Positions 36,627 through 45,538 of a stretch of DNA of 64,000 bases are shown piece after piece; within the stretch, counting starts at the first letter, position 1, and the number at the start of each line of letters is the position of its first letter. The translations under genes were made by a program, and so were the position numbers. A model generated the notes under the pieces. The model had not been told where the DNA came from. It did not search any database and was given only the letters and a program-made list of their open reading frames with translations. Source of the stretch: Epilithonimonas tenax DSM 16811 (GTDB lineage: Bacteria > Bacteroidota > Bacteroidia > Flavobacteriales > Weeksellaceae); the NCBI RefSeq assembly GCF_000428485.1, contig NZ_AUAA01000003.1, positions 123,523 to 187,522 on the forward strand, read 5' to 3'.

Positions 36627-37417
36627 TTAAGCATTAGATATTTTTATGTATATCAAATTAAAAAGTTCTTTGAACCTTTATTAAATGAAACGAAATATGT
36701 TAATAGTGATGGCTCAATAAATAATAATGGTGTAGAAAAATTACTTTTTGAAACTTTAAAGAATATGGGACTAGCTGGTAAAATAAATTTACAAAGAATC
36801 GAAAGTAGTGCATCTGTCCAAATAATAATCTTGATAGTAATAATGAACCAATCGCAGTACCTTCCACGGATAATAGTTCAGGGAGTGTTGGTATACCACC
36901 ACCAACCACAGGAGATTATGTTGCCAATGCACATAACCATAATTCTGGTGGAGCAGCTGTGCCATCGCCAGCAGATATTTATAATGCAATAGGCAATGCA
37001 GTTAAATATAATACCTTTACAGGTTGTTATATCTTTTCAACCAATGGTAATGTATATGCAATAGCAGTTAATGACAGGCAAACCACTATTGCTTTCCTTG
37101 CTTCTTATCCGGCATCTGCAAATGTGACAGCTAACGGGCAAGACTTCACTCGTGCTTCAGAAGTTGGACAAAAATATAATGATATAAAAAATTACTTTAC
37201 AACGGGCAAATGCCCTACTTATTCCAGCACGAGCCAGAATGATGGTATGGAATCTGCTACGGCTTTCATATTAGATAAATATAATTCCGGAATGAGCCTG
37301 GCCAAGTTGGATGCGAATGGTGTTTTCAAAACCCTGAACCCTAAAAGTTTTGATTATGTAATTCCTGCAAGCGGTGGTCAGCATACTACGGCTTACAAAA
37401 CAGAAAATTGTCCTTAA
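36627..37417 (+). pseudogene. Toxin-tip module 1 (frameshifted, JAB-like HxH motif)
   Basis: The first frame gives IKKFFEPLLNETKYVNSDGS and a helical stretch to about 36820; a shift of one base within the AATAATAAT tract then leads into a second frame (SNNEPIAVPSTDNSSGSVG) that continues to TAA 37417. The second part has AHNHNSGGAAVPSPADIYN, an H-x-H plus P-S-x-x-D pattern recalling JAB/MPN (JAMM) peptidases, and ends ENCP. There is no signal peptide, promoter or N-terminal delivery domain. It is probably a detached effector tip of a polymorphic toxin, inactivated by the frameshift. Confidence 0.55.
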
Positions 37418-37434
37418 CCTATAGAAACAACAAA

Positions 37435-37926
37435 ATGAAAACAAAGATCTTATATTTTATACTGATTAGTTTTTCCCTTAGCTGCACAGCACAGCGAAAA
37501 ACAGAAAGAATACCAATGAAGGACTATCCCCAATTCTATAATAAAACAGTTAACAATCTGAATAAGGTTATTAAAAGCAAAACTGATTTCTATGGAAAAC
37601 CACTATCAGATTTTTTAAATGAATTGAAAAGAAATCATATAGACGTAAAATCCTATGATACCACGCTTAATACATATTTAAAACTTAATTTTAATGATGA
37701 TTATGATACTTCTGTAGAGTCCGGGAGAAAAGGATATAGTCAGCCTTACATCATCATAAATATCAGAAGTCCATATTTTAATTACCAAGAAGCTATGAAA
37801 ATTTTAGATAAAAATCATTGGTATTGGGGAGAAGAAGAAGAGAATTTTTACAAAAATATAATTGTAGATACAATAGAGTTTTGGGATGTGGATGGTTTAC
37901 AGAATCGTCAGGTAAAAGCAAGGTAG
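37435..37926 (+). CDS. Lipoprotein, candidate immunity protein of module 1
   Basis: 163 residues from the ATG at 37435: signal peptide KTKILYFILISFSLSC with a lipobox-like LSLSC, then AQRKTERIP. The mature part is charged and aromatic (YSQPYIIINIRSPYF, NHWYWGEEEE). It follows the module 1 stop by 17 nt. Small exported proteins directly behind toxin tips are usually their immunity partners; no family was recognised. The frame opens earlier at 37408, but that overlaps the toxin tail. Confidence 0.65.
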   Translation: MKTKILYFILISFSLSCTAQRKTERIPMKDYPQFYNKTVNNLNKVIKSKTDFYGKPLSDFLNELKRNHIDVKSYDTTLNTYLKLNFNDDYDTSVESGRKGYSQPYIIINIRSPYFNYQEAMKILDKNHWYWGEEEENFYKNIIVDTIEFWDVDGLQNRQVKAR

Positions 37927-37941
37927 ATGATAAAATAACAA

Positions 37942-38119
37942 AAGCCCCGGCAATGGGGCTTTATGTTTTGATAATTTCATAGATTATCTATAGCAAGATT
38001 ATACGATAGCGCAGAGATTTAAAACATATCTCGCAACTAATAATTCTTTGGTAATCTCAGAATGCCAATATGGGGATTAATTTCTTTATGGATAATCCCG
38101 GGGCTACGTGGGAGCAGTT
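37942..38119 (+). repeat. Cassette-boundary direct repeat, copy 1
   Basis: Starts with the hairpin AGCCCCGGCAATGGGGCT, then GCGCAGAGATTTAAAACATA, CTCGCAACTAATAATTCTTT and ATTAATTTCTTTATGGATAA. Matches 39303-39483 over its length apart from short indels. In the coding frame it encodes AQRFKTYLATNNSLV and INFFMDNPGATWEQF. Confidence 0.75.
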
Positions 38120-38735
38120 TTTGAATCAAGTGCCAAAAACGCCGTGTGATAAGATTAATAAAGTTGGTAAGAACAATAAAACAAAAGATCTCTTTGGAAT
38201 TTTACATCCAAAAGTGAATTCGACAAAGGAATTTGGTTACATATTAACGGAAAGTGGTGGTTCTATTTATGAAACTTATATAGAGGGGAACACGGGAGAA
38301 CACAGCATCAATTTTTCTGTAAACACGCCAATTGATGGTTTTATCCATTCTCACTACATTGGTTTATTATCCGTATTTTCCGTGTCTGATATGTTTGCGC
38401 TGGCGCAATTGTATAAAAACGGAAAAATAAAAGATATGGACTCATTTGTAATTGGGGTAGTAACTGACCCTGCAAAATTTGGAGCTTTTGCGAACAAACT
38501 TTTTTCAGGAAATCAAATTGATGAAGATATGTTAAGAAATTATGAAGCTATTTATGAATTTGTTTATAAAATAAAAACTAATAATACAGCATCTGTAAAT
38601 GAAAATGCTTTTGTTGGTTATTTAAAAACAGCTGATACGGGTTTAAAAATGCTTAAAGGTGATGCATCATTCGGTAATTGGCAGCTTTTAAATAAAGATT
38701 CAAATGGTAATGTAGTGCCACAAAACTGTCCTTAA
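38070..38735 (+). CDS. Toxin-tip module 2 (orphan)
   Basis: 221 residues from the ATG inside the boundary repeat: GINFFMDNPGATWEQF (shared linker), then a variable domain with DGFIHSHYIGLLSVFSVSD near 90-108, again an H-x-H followed by S-x-x-D as in JAB/JAMM-like domains, and the same terminal NCP as module 1. Upstream codons of the shared linker (AQRFKTYLATNNSLV) are out of frame by a small deletion. So this is a severed C-terminal effector without a delivery region. Confidence 0.6.
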   Translation: MGINFFMDNPGATWEQFLNQVPKTPCDKINKVGKNNKTKDLFGILHPKVNSTKEFGYILTESGGSIYETYIEGNTGEHSINFSVNTPIDGFIHSHYIGLLSVFSVSDMFALAQLYKNGKIKDMDSFVIGVVTDPAKFGAFANKLFSGNQIDEDMLRNYEAIYEFVYKIKTNNTASVNENAFVGYLKTADTGLKMLKGDASFGNWQLLNKDSNGNVVPQNCP

Positions 38736-38753
38736 ATAATTAAAATTAATTTT

Positions 38754-39296
38754 ATGAAAAATAATATATTAAAAATTAGCTTTACGATTATAGTTTTATT
38801 GATGACTTTCAACTGTAATGCGCAAAACTATCCACAAAATGGTGACAATATACAAAACAGCAACTTAGATAAATTTGTAGGAACTTGGATATGGGCAAAT
38901 GAGACAGAAAGTTTGGTGTTGATTTTTAAAAAAGAAAATATTAAACTCCCTATTGGAAACAATATAAGAGCAGACGCTTTATATGGCTTTCATCAGTATA
39001 AAAAAAATAATGTTGTAATAGAGACCTCTACTCAGTTTTCAAATACAATTTATACTGATAAAAAAAGTACGTTGTTTGCTTTAGGAGATAAAGATAATCC
39101 TAATAATTTGGGAGTGGGAATAGGTCATTTATCTAAAAATAAGAGTGTTAGATCTGAAATAGAGTACATAGACACAACCCATATTAAATTAGTGAAATTG
39201 GAAAATTATGAGGGAATACGAATAAATGTTCCTGGACAACCTCCTTATGATTCATCTATTACTTTACCTCAGAATATTGTATTGGTAAAACAATAA
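38754..39296 (+). CDS. DUF6705 exported protein, candidate immunity protein of module 2
   Basis: 180 residues. The signal peptide (KNNILKISFTIIVLLMTFNCNAQ) could be cut by signal peptidase I after NAQ or lipidated at the Cys. The DUF6705 core FVGTWIWANETESLVLIFKK and the terminal PQNIVLVKQ are visible. DUF6705 genes occur in multicopy arrays in Chryseobacterium-like genomes. It starts 18 nt after module 2, an immunity-gene position; the immunity role is inference. Confidence 0.75.
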   Translation: MKNNILKISFTIIVLLMTFNCNAQNYPQNGDNIQNSNLDKFVGTWIWANETESLVLIFKKENIKLPIGNNIRADALYGFHQYKKNNVVIETSTQFSNTIYTDKKSTLFALGDKDNPNNLGVGIGHLSKNKSVRSEIEYIDTTHIKLVKLENYEGIRINVPGQPPYDSSITLPQNIVLVKQ

Positions 39297-39302
39297 TTAA
39301 AA

Positions 39303-39483
39303 AAAGCCTCAGCAATGGGGCTTTATGTTGTGAAAATAGGTAAATTATCTGCACCAAAATAATAACATTGCGCAAAGATTTAAAACATATCTCGCATCTA
39401 ATAATTCTTTGGTAAAATCTAAATTTGCCATTTGGGGTATTAATTTCTTTATGGATAATCCTGATAGGACTTGGGAGCAGTTT
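39303..39483 (+). repeat. Cassette-boundary direct repeat, copy 2
   Basis: Same order of blocks as 37942-38119: hairpin GCCTCAGCAATGGGGC, GCGCAAAGATTTAAAACATA, CTCGCATCTAATAATTCTTT and ATTAATTTCTTTATGGATAA. Here the linker frame is intact (SLVKSKFAIWGINFFMDNP). Confidence 0.75.
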
Positions 39484-40079
39484 TATAACTGGTTTATAAA
39501 AGATACTCCAACTGGGCTTTTTCAACAGATAATTTTAGAAAATCCAGTAACTATTTTAAATTATGAATTTTTGAACTCTCCTAATTTTAAAATGAGACGA
39601 TTGGATCAAATCAAATATCCTAAATTCACACAAATGGTAAAAGGATTGAAGGCTTATGCAGAAAGTAATTCTCAATTATTAGATAAATTAGTGGAAATAT
39701 CAGGAATGTCTAAAACTCAAGTTCTTGATAAACTGACTTTTGGACAAGGCCCCCAAATTGAATTAATACCTGGACTAATGCAATTTATGATGGAAAACCT
39801 GTTTATGGAAAATTCAAACATAATACGCCGAATACTCTAAATATAAACGAAAATTATGTATTGGGGTTACAGCAGGCATCACTACCTTCTACGATTGAGG
39901 CGACCAATTTTCTTCTTGCTGTTACGGTGCTTCATGAGTTTGTACATTATGGAAATTATTTGACTGGATTTAATCCTGCAGGTGATGAAGCCGGAAATTT
40001 ATTTGAAAATTCAGTTTATGGAGTTGTTATTACAAAATACAATGCTTATGAATATATTATTTCACTTAACAAAAAATAA
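39388..40079 (+). pseudogene. Toxin-tip module 3 (zincin-like, HExxH, frameshifted)
   Basis: Frame 1 starts in the shared linker (RFKTYLASNNSLVKSKFAIW, INFFMDNPDRTWEQFYNWF) and runs to TAA 39840. Between about 39760 and 39800 the coherent protein switches frame (TWTNAIYDGKPVYGKF, LNINENYVLGLQQASL) and reaches the zinc motif LHEFVHYGN, ending at TAA 40079. HExxH marks a metallopeptidase-like effector. A one-base frameshift separates linker and catalytic part, so the tip is broken unless the frameshift is a sequencing error. Confidence 0.6.
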
Positions 40080-40530
40080 AAGTTGGATCATAACAATGTA
40101 TCTTTCACTAATGTGTTTATGTTGTCAAGAGCAGAATAATATTAATAAAAATCTTGAACAAGCCTTTAAAGAATATGGATATCAAGACAAGGCCATTATT
40201 TATCGCGAAAAAAACAATCAAAATATTGCAAATTCAAATAAATATATCTTTTTAACTGCGAAAGAATTGTTAAAAAAACTTGATGAAAATTTTTTTATTA
40301 TAAGCGTGTCAGAAAATAAAAGCACTATGAATATAAAGATGTATTCTTTCAAAGAGGGAAAAGGTATGTTTTGTCATTTCGAAAATAATATTTTAAAATC
40401 GACAGAAATTGAAAATATTAAAATTGGAGAATCAAAACCTTATTATGTATATTATGAAATTATCAAACGTAAGCATCCAAAATATATGAATTGGGATTTG
40501 TTTCCTATTCCTAAAGATAGTTTGAAATGA
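40048..40530 (+). CDS. Exported protein, candidate immunity protein of module 3
   Basis: 160 residues if translated from the ATG at 40048, which overlaps the module 3 tail by 32 nt; an alternative ATG is at 40096. The N-terminus NILFHLTKNKSWIITMYLSL followed by CLCCQEQ looks like a lipoprotein signal with clustered cysteines. The mature part is Lys/Glu-rich with no known motif (FYIFLTAKELL-like helices, YYVYYEII). Position argues for immunity to the HExxH tip. Confidence 0.55.
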   Translation: MNILFHLTKNKSWIITMYLSLMCLCCQEQNNINKNLEQAFKEYGYQDKAIIYREKNNQNIANSNKYIFLTAKELLKKLDENFFIISVSENKSTMNIKMYSFKEGKGMFCHFENNILKSTEIENIKIGESKPYYVYYEIIKRKHPKYMNWDLFPIPKDSLK

Positions 40531-40562
40531 GATTAGTTCTTAAATAAAACTATTAAAATGAA

Positions 40563-40625
40563 ATGTTTGATACAATTAATAACTCAAACGGAACAATAAC
40601 AAATATTCAATTTACAGATTTATAA
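40563..40625 (+). pseudogene. Last 20 codons of a further toxin tip
   Basis: The frame reading FDTINNSNGTITNIQFTDL then TAA ends one base before the next small gene. Its composition fits a toxin C-terminus whose body has been deleted. Very short, so tentative. Confidence 0.3.
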
Positions 40626-40626
40626 T

Positions 40627-40740
40627 ATGGGATCAATAAGTGAATTTAGTCCTTCTTTGTTTTTACTACAAATAATTAGCTTTTTAGTTTTAATTCTTAT
40701 TCTATATATGGTTTATAGAATTTTTAAAAGACTAAAATAA
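40627..40740 (+). CDS. 37-residue single-TM protein
   Basis: An ORF too short for routine calling: MGSISEFSPSLFLLQ, then a strongly hydrophobic helix (IISFLVLILILYMVY) and a basic end RIFKRLK. The positive-inside pattern predicts an N-out, C-in membrane peptide. It follows the toxin remnant directly and precedes the terminator, so it may be the immunity partner of the lost module 4. Confidence 0.5.
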   Translation: MGSISEFSPSLFLLQIISFLVLILILYMVYRIFKRLK

Positions 40741-40792
40741 TAAAGAATCAAGATACCACAGATTTGCAATCCGTTCTTTGTTGAAATTAAAT

Positions 40793-40826
40793 AAAAAATC
40801 GATCCAAAATTTTTGGATCGATTTTT
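40793..40826. terminator. Bidirectional terminator, toxin array / tig
   Basis: AAAAATCGATCCA and TGGATCGATTTTT, A/T tails on both sides. Confidence 0.8.
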
Positions 40827-40845
40827 ATTTATAATTAAGAATTAA

Positions 40846-42180
40846 TTATTTTTTCAATTCTTCAAGAAACTCGTCGTGAGAGATCACAGTTTCTTTTCTC
40901 TTAGATTTTTCTAGGATCACATCTTTCAGTTTTGCCATTGCCACTTCAGAAGAGATTTGTCTTACCTGGTTTTCGTCTTTCAACATTTCTGCTGCATATT
41001 TCTGAACCTCATCATCACCTAAATGGTGAATTCCGTAGATTGCTAATTGGTTTCTTACCAATTGCTCAGCTTGTCCAAGAACCTCGGCGTAGTCCAACTT
41101 AATATCGTTATCGTTCATCAATTTTCCTTCCAGGATTTGACCTTTGATAATGTTTTTCTCGTTTTCAAGGATTTCTTTTGCCTGCTCTTCAGTCGTGATA
41201 TTCTGGTTGGAGAACAACAACCATTTGATCAAGAAAGCTTCTGGTAATTTGATTTCTTCTTTCTCATTAACCTGCTGAAGGATATTGTTGACGAAATGAA
41301 CATCTGCATTTTGCTGGAAATATTCGTCCAATTCAGTTTTCACTCTTGCTTTTAGTTCTTCTTCAGTGGTAATAACGTCTTTTCCATAAACTTTGTCAAA
41401 CAATTCCTGATCAAGTGCAGCCAATTTCAATCCGTAGATATCTTTTACTGCTACTTCCACCTCGTTGTGGTGAAGGTGTTCTGCATCCTCTTTAGAAAAC
41501 CCTAGTTGAGTCGCCAATTCTTCTTTGGCCTGAAGATCTTCTTTAGACACTTTTACAGATTCATCTTTTTTCAATTTTTTCACCAACTCGTAGGCTTCTT
41601 TTTGTTCTTTAGAAACAGTAACGTTTTTTGGAGCGTGATTATGCTCACCTTCTGCACCTTCTTCTACAACTTGGGAAATTTCCAAAGCGACGTAAGACTC
41701 TTTACCGATTTTATCTTCCGGTAATCTTTCTGCAAAACGCTTTTGCATGTTCTCAACACTGGTCGAGATTTCTTTCTCAGAAGCTTCTACTTTATAATGA
41801 GGCGCTTCATAGTTCGCAAGATCCACCGTAAATTCTGGCTCATATCCAACTTCGAAAGCTACAGATAAAGATTCTGCATTGTGATTGAAATCGTTCACTG
41901 GCTGAGGAACCGGTTGGCCAACCAATCTTAGTTTGTTATCGTTAACATAACCGTTCAACGCTTCAGAAACTTGTTTGTTGATCTCTTCGAAAGCGATACC
42001 AGCTTCATATTGTTTTTTCACCATACTCAATGGCACTTTTCCTTTTCTGAATCCAGGAACCTGTGCATTTTTTGCATAGTTGAGTAGTTGCTTTTCAACT
42101 TTTTCTTTATAATCAGATTTTTCCAATGTTACCGTAAGCAATGCACTTACATCGTCATGGTTTGTAGCTGTAACGTTCAT
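40846..42180 (-). CDS. tig: Trigger factor, ribosome-bound chaperone
   Basis: 444 residues. The N-terminal ribosome-binding domain contains VPGFRKGKVPLSMVKKQY (the G-F-R-x-G-x-x-P signature) near 46-63. The middle FKBP-like PPIase domain is divergent, as usual in Bacteroidota, and carries a His/Glu-rich insert (EGAEGEHNHAPKN). A long helical C-terminal domain follows. It shields nascent chains leaving the ribosome. Confidence 0.93.
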   Translation of the reverse strand: MNVTATNHDDVSALLTVTLEKSDYKEKVEKQLLNYAKNAQVPGFRKGKVPLSMVKKQYEAGIAFEEINKQVSEALNGYVNDNKLRLVGQPVPQPVNDFNHNAESLSVAFEVGYEPEFTVDLANYEAPHYKVEASEKEISTSVENMQKRFAERLPEDKIGKESYVALEISQVVEEGAEGEHNHAPKNVTVSKEQKEAYELVKKLKKDESVKVSKEDLQAKEELATQLGFSKEDAEHLHHNEVEVAVKDIYGLKLAALDQELFDKVYGKDVITTEEELKARVKTELDEYFQQNADVHFVNNILQQVNEKEEIKLPEAFLIKWLLFSNQNITTEEQAKEILENEKNIIKGQILEGKLMNDNDIKLDYAEVLGQAEQLVRNQLAIYGIHHLGDDEVQKYAAEMLKDENQVRQISSEVAMAKLKDVILEKSKRKETVISHDEFLEELKK

Positions 42181-42200
42181 TAATTGAAATTTTTAGGTTG

Positions 42201-42208
42201 CAAAAGTA
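42201..42208 (-). promoter_or_regulatory. -7 element of tig
   Basis: TACTTTTG on the minus strand, 20 nt before the start codon. Confidence 0.5.
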
Positions 42209-42267
42209 GTCAAATTATAAAGAAACTCAAAATTAAATACAGTGGTATTACTTATAAAAAAATCATA

Positions 42268-42300
42268 AAAAACCTGCCTTCATTATTTGAAAGCAGGTTC
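42268..42300 (-). terminator. Terminator of the TonB-receptor unit
   Basis: AACCTGCTTTC and GAAGGCAGGTT pair with one bulge; on the minus strand a T run follows. Confidence 0.75.
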
Positions 42301-42325
42301 GGAATTTATTTGTGGTATCTATTGA

Positions 42326-42886
42326 TTAATTAATAAGACCAAAAGTAACTTCAGCATCAGTTTCGCCTCCGCTGACACTTCCCCACGCAGTGCCGTTTTG
42401 CGATTCGCTTGCGGAGGCAGGTTCGTGAATTAATGTTAATTTCAATAAGGGCGAAGAAGCGTTGACCACTTTTACAACATCCCATTTTGTGATCAAACCT
42501 ACTTTTCCTAAAGCGCCAGTAGAGGAACTTGTATCCAATCTGGTCAAGTTAACAGTAGATTTTGGAAAATCAAAAATTAGGAAATGCTCATCCTTTGCAT
42601 CTTTGATCTCTTGGGTAACATCTTCATTTCCATTTTTGAAAATAGTGGTTACTTCGTAAGACTTACCGTCTGTCAACTGGATCACCGGAGAAGCGGACCC
42701 AATAATATAATTGTAAGATTGCGTTGTGCCCGCAGTAATATCTTTGACATTAAGAACGATATTTGTGAGTTCTTCCTGCGGCAGATCATCTGCCGCAACA
42801 TCCTCATCTCGCTGGCAAGAAATCACATTGAAGATTAAAAATAACGCGGCTAAAACACTTACTAGTCTATTGAACTTATTTTTCAT
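42326..42886 (-). CDS. Lipoprotein partner of a TonB-dependent receptor
   Basis: 186 residues. Signal peptide with lipobox at about Cys24 (FNVISCQRDED), an acidic spacer after the Cys that may mark surface export in Bacteroidota, then a beta-rich domain. It lies 78 nt downstream of the receptor gene and shares its terminator. No family recognised; similar receptor-lipoprotein pairs bind the substrate at the cell surface. Confidence 0.7.
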   Translation of the reverse strand: MKNKFNRLVSVLAALFLIFNVISCQRDEDVAADDLPQEELTNIVLNVKDITAGTTQSYNYIIGSASPVIQLTDGKSYEVTTIFKNGNEDVTQEIKDAKDEHFLIFDFPKSTVNLTRLDTSSSTGALGKVGLITKWDVVKVVNASSPLLKLTLIHEPASASESQNGTAWGSVSGGETDAEVTFGLIN

Positions 42887-42964
42887 TGTTTAAAATTTTT
42901 AATAATTGATTGTTTGTTTTAAAATCACTTTCGCAACCCAAAGGGTGCAATTTTTATGGGATTT

Positions 42965-45349
42965 TTAGAATTTGTATCTGAAATTCAGGATAAAATTTCT
43001 GCCCATATCGTTGGCAAAAAGCCGCATCCGGTTCAGATAATCTCTGTATGATAGATTGAATACATTATTAACCGTCAAGCCTGCCGAAAAGTTTTTCCCG
43101 ATATCAATTCCTGCTTGCACATTCCAGATAGCATAGGTTTGCGGCGGTGTACTGATGTCTACAATGGTCGTCACTTCCTCTCCTGCCACATAGTCTGTAA
43201 ATTCCAGATTATGAACAGGATAACGCTTCTGATCTATCAAAATCTGATTCTCGATATTCAGATAAAATCCGTTCCACTTTTGTTGATGAAACTGCAGCGC
43301 ATTTGAAAAATTCATCGGCATCATCAGAATCAAAGGTTCGTCGTGGGTTTCGTCCTGTCCACGGACATAGGCGCCTCTGCCTCTGTATGAGAAATGATCT
43401 GAAATACCAAGATGAATATCCACATCCAAACCACCCATTTTGGCATCGATCTGCTGATAGACCCAAACCGGAAAAGTTCCTGCTTGCGTGAGCTGCAAAG
43501 TACCATCTGGAATCTGATTGATAAAATTTTTGGTGATAAAATAATAGGGATTGACCGAGATCTCCAGACCTTTCAAGATATCAAACTTCGCATCTGCCAC
43601 GATATTGAACTGATGACCTTCTTCGTTTTTGATAGCCATATTTCCCTTCTCAATAATCGCTGCAGAATGATGCAAGCCGTCTGAAAACAACTCCGCTATA
43701 TTGGGCGTTCTGCCAACTTTCGCATAATTCAGTTTTAGATTAAAATTGTTGGACGGATGGTATTCCAAACCGGCGTTATAAGATAGATTATGGTAAGTCA
43801 GCTTAGGTCTTGTTAAAACCCGGTTGGCATTGGTCCTTACATAAAATTCCGGATAGGCCTCCGCATACAACTTCTCCCAATCGCTTTTGTCATACCATTT
43901 GGTTACATCATAATAATTGTGATCATATCGGATTCCGGCTTCGGCATTCAGTTCCGGAGTTATTTTGTATTTGAAAACAGAATAGATCCCAGCCGAATAT
44001 TTGTCATAATTAGGAATCAACCTTCTGGCTTGCGTTGCCGGGTCAGAATAATTGTTCTGAAAACTGGCATCGATACCGGTTTCCAAAGACCATTTTTCTC
44101 TTTCCAAAAGATCATTAATATTGAGCTGATGCGTCATCAAAGCCAGATCCAAGGATGGGATTTTGCTGAGATCGCCTCGTCTCAAATCAAATTCCTGACG
44201 GTGGTTATACTGGAAACTGTAGGTTACAGATACTTTCCCGATATTCTCAAAACGGTTGAACGCAGAAACTTTTGCTAGATGGTGCTGTATCAATTGTCTT
44301 GGATTATCGATTTCGTAACTGAAATTACCTGAATAGAACGGCACCTGCGCATTCATCGCTTCAAAGTAATCGCGCGGCGTAGTTACGTGCGAATCCCTCA
44401 ATATCCCAAGATTCTGATCCGTCAAATAATAATCAAAGGAAAAACCATTCTTAAAGGTGTTTTTTTGCACTGTAAAATTAAAAGAAGAAAAATCCGAGCC
44501 GGTGTTTTTCAGATTGTACGCCCGCGCGCTTTGATCTCCTGTTTTTCTGATGCTACCGCCTGCTTTTACAGCCCAGCCATTTTTCCAGATCTTGGCCAGA
44601 TTGACATCCACGCCCAAGCCTCTCCCATTTGAGATTCCGGAAAGATTGACTGCGCCTTTCAAAGTATCTTTTTTGGGGAAGATCTCCGGCTCCAGCACTA
44701 CAACCCCCCCAATGGCATCACTTCCGTATCGTAAAGCGGACGCACCTTTGATGACATCTATGTGTTGAAAATTATTGACATCAATATTAGGAGCATGTTC
44801 TATCCCCCACTCCTGCTCCTGCATTCTCACGCCGTTATTGATGATAGAAATCCGGCTTCCGTAAAGTCCGTGGATAATAGGTTTTACGATATTGTTACCG
44901 GTTTTCAAACCGCTGACTCCTGAGATATTTTTGAGGAGATTACCGAGGTTTTCGGTGGAGTTTCTTTCTATTTCAGTTTTATCGAGGGTTTTGACAACCA
45001 TCGTTCCGTTGTTTTTATGACTGCCATGAAGCGTCACTGTTTCTATCTGGTTCACGTGATGCTCAAGATTGATGGTCAGGTGAAGATCTTTCCCAACTGT
45101 GAGCGTCTCCGCATAATTGTCACAATCTGGATGAGAAGCGCTCAACGTATATTTTCCTGCAGCAACGTTCTTGATCCGGAAGGTTCCAGACTTATCTGTT
45201 TTGGCGGTATATGCTCCGAAAGATACAACCACATTTTGCAAAGGTGTTTTGTCGTGGAAATCTTGCACCATGCCTTCCACAGCATATTTCTGAGCAGAAA
45301 CTGAGGCCAATCCAAAACAGATCAGCAGCAGACTAATCATATATTTCAT
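42965..45349 (-). CDS. TonB-dependent outer-membrane receptor
   Basis: 794 residues: signal peptide ending SVSAQ, a carboxypeptidase-D-like regulatory domain about 22-105, a plug domain with IHGLYGSRISIINNGVRMQEQEWG and GASALRYGSDAIGGVV near 165-220, then a 22-strand-type barrel ending in the aromatic RNFILNFRYKF. This plug sequence resembles the ZnuD/siderophore-independent metal branch. The substrate is not proven; the His/Cys-rich exported protein just upstream would fit a metal such as zinc or copper. Confidence 0.88.
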   Translation of the reverse strand: MKYMISLLLICFGLASVSAQKYAVEGMVQDFHDKTPLQNVVVSFGAYTAKTDKSGTFRIKNVAAGKYTLSASHPDCDNYAETLTVGKDLHLTINLEHHVNQIETVTLHGSHKNNGTMVVKTLDKTEIERNSTENLGNLLKNISGVSGLKTGNNIVKPIIHGLYGSRISIINNGVRMQEQEWGIEHAPNIDVNNFQHIDVIKGASALRYGSDAIGGVVVLEPEIFPKKDTLKGAVNLSGISNGRGLGVDVNLAKIWKNGWAVKAGGSIRKTGDQSARAYNLKNTGSDFSSFNFTVQKNTFKNGFSFDYYLTDQNLGILRDSHVTTPRDYFEAMNAQVPFYSGNFSYEIDNPRQLIQHHLAKVSAFNRFENIGKVSVTYSFQYNHRQEFDLRRGDLSKIPSLDLALMTHQLNINDLLEREKWSLETGIDASFQNNYSDPATQARRLIPNYDKYSAGIYSVFKYKITPELNAEAGIRYDHNYYDVTKWYDKSDWEKLYAEAYPEFYVRTNANRVLTRPKLTYHNLSYNAGLEYHPSNNFNLKLNYAKVGRTPNIAELFSDGLHHSAAIIEKGNMAIKNEEGHQFNIVADAKFDILKGLEISVNPYYFITKNFINQIPDGTLQLTQAGTFPVWVYQQIDAKMGGLDVDIHLGISDHFSYRGRGAYVRGQDETHDEPLILMMPMNFSNALQFHQQKWNGFYLNIENQILIDQKRYPVHNLEFTDYVAGEEVTTIVDISTPPQTYAIWNVQAGIDIGKNFSAGLTVNNVFNLSYRDYLNRMRLFANDMGRNFILNFRYKF

Positions 45350-45538
45350 CTGTAAATGCTTATTAATTTTAGGGTCAGATGCAATCGCCTAAACCAAATT
45401 AGTTTTGTACAAACTTTTGTTAATAGGGATTTCATACTATTTTTTTATGTAAAATGTATAATGTCAAAAGTACCGTGTACTTCTGCGAAATTTTGGAATT
45501 AAATACTGATGGTTATTCAGAATGCACATAGTTGCTAA

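Noticed and set aside
37942..39483. IS element bounded by the 180-bp repeats
   Set aside because: No transposase between them and the repeats contain toxin-linker coding sequence, so they are paralogous cassette starts.
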